From Ciona savignyi (lineage: Eukaryota > Chordata > Ascidiacea > Phlebobranchia > Cionidae), in NCBI GenBank assembly GCA_000149265.1, contig CH001689.1, forward strand, positions 725,876-789,875: a DNA stretch of 64,000 nucleotides, read 5' to 3'. Of the stretch, positions 61,873 to 64,000 are shown in pieces. Within the stretch, counting starts at the first letter, position 1. The number at the start of each line of letters is the position of its first letter. The notes below the pieces were generated by a model. The model did no database searches and had not been told where the DNA came from. It worked only from the letters and a program-made list of their open reading frames with translations. Both the position numbers and the translations under genes were made by a program.

Positions 61873-64000
61873 ATGAACCTTGTTCGCTTGTTGGTTATTG
61901 CATGGGGTTTAAACATTGCTGCATCAGGTAAGGTTTAATTTTGTATAAAGTAACAGTACACGAGGGTCTATAACTGTATACAAAACTGCCGCAGAGAACT
62001 AAATTTGTGTGTTAACGCCCCCCGCATTTTCCCATTCACGGGGGTAAACAAGATTATGTTATGTAAAATAAAGTACGTTTTTTGGTTAAATACACGTTTT
62101 TTGTATGCTTTTATCGGCTAAGTTTTAAGCATGCATTGGCCTTGTTACGATGTTCGTGTTTTAAAATGTATGCAGTACATAAATCGATTCCGATAACCAT
62201 TCATACACACGACCGTCTATTATAAGACTTTTAAACAGGCTAAATAACAAATCCGTGATCGACGTGTTACTAATATCTTTTTAGTCGAAAATTATGTAGA
62301 TTACATTAGACCGACCGCATAGCTTAATTATTAGGCACGAAACTGGTCGGTAGCTATTAGGTTGTATTCTATGGTATTGCACTCAACGGGCCTTGCATTA
62401 GCCCATTTAATGGGTTCTGCTAAATTAAAGGAACATGTGAATCATACACAACATACTGCAATAACTGCGGTAACCTATGGTGGGCGCGAGGTAATCTGAC
62501 GATTGTCCATGTGTTAACTCCCAAGGTTTTCCCATTTTTACCGAGTTAGGTTTGACCTTACGATGAAAACGCCACCCAGACCCTTTTTGAACGAAATCCA
62601 AGATATCTAAATTTTGAACTTCTTAATTATACCAGAGCTACCGGCTTCCACCGGCGGAGACCTTGATCTAAAATTTCCCTCGAATTCCCCAAAGACAAGG
62701 GCATTCATTGCTTACGAGTTGTGTATGACGTCTGTACCAATTTTTGTTAAAGCCACAGTAAGGACTCGTGATCCATCTTTGCCACACACATTTAAAGTAA
62801 CGGTCACCGACATTTTTATCCACGGGTTTAATATGGAATTGCAGCGAACTGACCAGTCCTCAGGCTGGAATGTGGATCTTGTTATGAATTGGGTATTTTA
62901 CTCAGGTTAGTATGGGGCTTTAGTATAATATACTAGTTGAAGTCCTATTAAACAATACCCGCTCAAAGACTTTTTTGAATGTTTATTTTTTTACCGGGCT
63001 GGGTTTGGAACTCGTATCGGCAGGTCATTAAGGGCGTTTTTTATACAGTTAATACATGTTAATGGTAAGACTGCTTCGTATACAGCATTCTATTTTAAGC
63101 TAAAAGTTTACTATTAGAGGTTTTAACATTTAGGTGAAAAAATATTTTAATTCTTATTTAAGACTAAACAGAAGGAACTGACAATCATCGGATTTTTCTT
63201 CGTGTCCACCACAAAGTTACCGGACCTATTTCTGTGTGTAGTATTTAAATCAGCCGTTCTTTCAGACTTAGTACCAACCAATAATCCATTGGTTCCAGAG
63301 ATCGTCCGCTAAGTGCTTTCCATAGGACAACGTATTAGCTAGCAAGCAGTTTCAATCCTACGACCTTTGGGCTGACGGCAAAGCGAATGATGCCGTTCGA
63401 CAGGAACACGGGACATTTGATTTTGAATGAAGATTAAAGGATTTATTTTGACAGGTGGTAACGGAATAATGTATGGTAACCTTTACATTTGGATGCCCAC
63501 TCCTGGAATTCAAACCGTCCAGACGAAAGCTCAATCTAAAAAATCCTGCGACAAATTAGGTGGAACGTTATTAGACATTATGAATAGGGAGATGTATTAC
63601 AAAGTGCATAATTACGTCAACGCCACGTATATAAGAGGAGCCCACTCGGAAAGTTGGACTGGGATGAATTTCGACCAAGGGGTTTGTGCCAACCCTGTTT
63701 ATATTCATTACTATATTATAAGCTTTATCAATGGATATGATAGGATAGGGTCTATATTCATGTTTATCGCCGTGAATGGAAAAACCATGGAGGTTAACAC
63801 ATAAGCAATCATTAAATCACCTCGCGCCTACCGTCGGGTTACCGAAGCTATTGCAGTGTGTTGCGTCTGATTGAGACGTTCCTTCAATTTGGTAAAACCC
63901 ATTTATCCGCTGGGTTCAAGCAATGTCCGGTAAGTACCTTGCCCAAGGACACAGCCGACTAGCTAGCGACCAGTTTTGCACCCTTAACCCTTGGGCTAAA
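61873..64000 (+). CDS. Lectin copy 6 (H-type-lectin-like + C-type-lectin-like), cut by window end
   Basis: Exons are 61873-61927, 62636-62905 and 63455-63681; exon 4 should lie just beyond the window. All visible exons are open with correct phases and splice sites (the exon 2 acceptor is ACCAG instead of AACAG). Signal peptide MNLVRLLVIAWG. The H-type-lectin-like exon reads AYELCMTS and VTDIFIHGF. Exon 3 carries CDKLGGTLLD and ends NFDQG, as in copy 1. The introns and promoter also match copy 1 far better than copies 2-5. It is probably a functional gene, with the same predicted role and the same loss of the inner disulfide and calcium motifs to be checked in exon 4. Confidence 0.75.

Larger units (their letters stand above)
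5670..64000 (+). repeat. Head-to-tail array of six lectin-gene units
   Basis: The same order of blocks recurs: a reversed SINE-A fragment, SINE-B, a TATA box, four exons, a SINE-B pair, two forward SINE-A copies, a reversed SINE-A, and a spacer containing gcgtaaaaggtgtgttacgc. An anchor, ctttttgtattgttttg, marks the unit boundary near 11740, 21194, 33485, 41403 and 59640/59971. Spacing is therefore about 9.5, 12.3, 7.9 and 18.2 kb. Removing the inserted LTR elements brings the units to about 8-10 kb. Unit 1 lacks part of the 3' half, and unit 4 lacks a segment around 40065. The last unit is cut by the window end. Confidence 0.85.

Overview
The window looks like a piece of an ascidian tunicate nuclear genome, probably Ciona or a close relative. 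This is inferred from the AT-rich DNA, the small spliced genes, the dense tRNA-derived short interspersed elements (SINEs) and the LTR, BEL/Pao and hAT-type transposons. Nothing bacterial or organellar is visible. The species is not proven.

Left end (1-5,660): an AT-rich 102-bp tandem repeat, then a two-exon minus-strand gene (736-2255) for an OTU-family cysteine protease (putative deubiquitinase) with three C-terminal 10-residue repeats. After it comes a gene-poor spacer with SINE fragments and a 28-bp-arm inverted repeat.

Main part (about 5,670-64,000): a head-to-tail array of six units. Each unit carries one plus-strand four-exon gene: a signal-peptide exon (55 nt), an exon of about 90 residues resembling an H-type lectin domain (270 nt), and two exons that together make a C-type-lectin-like domain (227 and 189 nt). 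The predicted precursor is 246 residues and secreted. Copies start at 7405, 13713, 25915, 35070, 42979 and 61873. Copy 3 is intact. Copy 6 is intact as far as the window runs. Copies 1, 2 and 4 carry +1 frameshifts. Copy 5 is in frame throughout but its third exon is split by a 9.7-kb BEL/Pao retrotransposon. Each copy has a TATAAAT box 50-70 nt before the ATG. The spacers consist largely of two SINE families and repeat from unit to unit.

Mobile elements on top of the array: a 2.6-kb LTR element carrying only gag (21314-23948); a 421-bp solo LTR present in units 2 and 5, hence duplicated along with the unit; a BEL/Pao element (44324-54025) with virtually identical LTRs but a broken gag-pol, itself holding a 2.6-kb foldback-type DNA transposon (46120-48715) with a decayed minus-strand Myb/SANT-like gene; and a 320-bp hAT-type MITE (59651-59970) with a perfect 8-bp target duplication.

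The most interesting content is the tandem family of secreted two-lectin-domain proteins, which I do not recognise as a named family. Tandem amplification, sequence subgroups and frequent disruption fit a fast-evolving recognition or defence locus, but that role is inference. Several frameshifts are single-base homopolymer expansions, so some of the apparent pseudogenes may be assembly errors.
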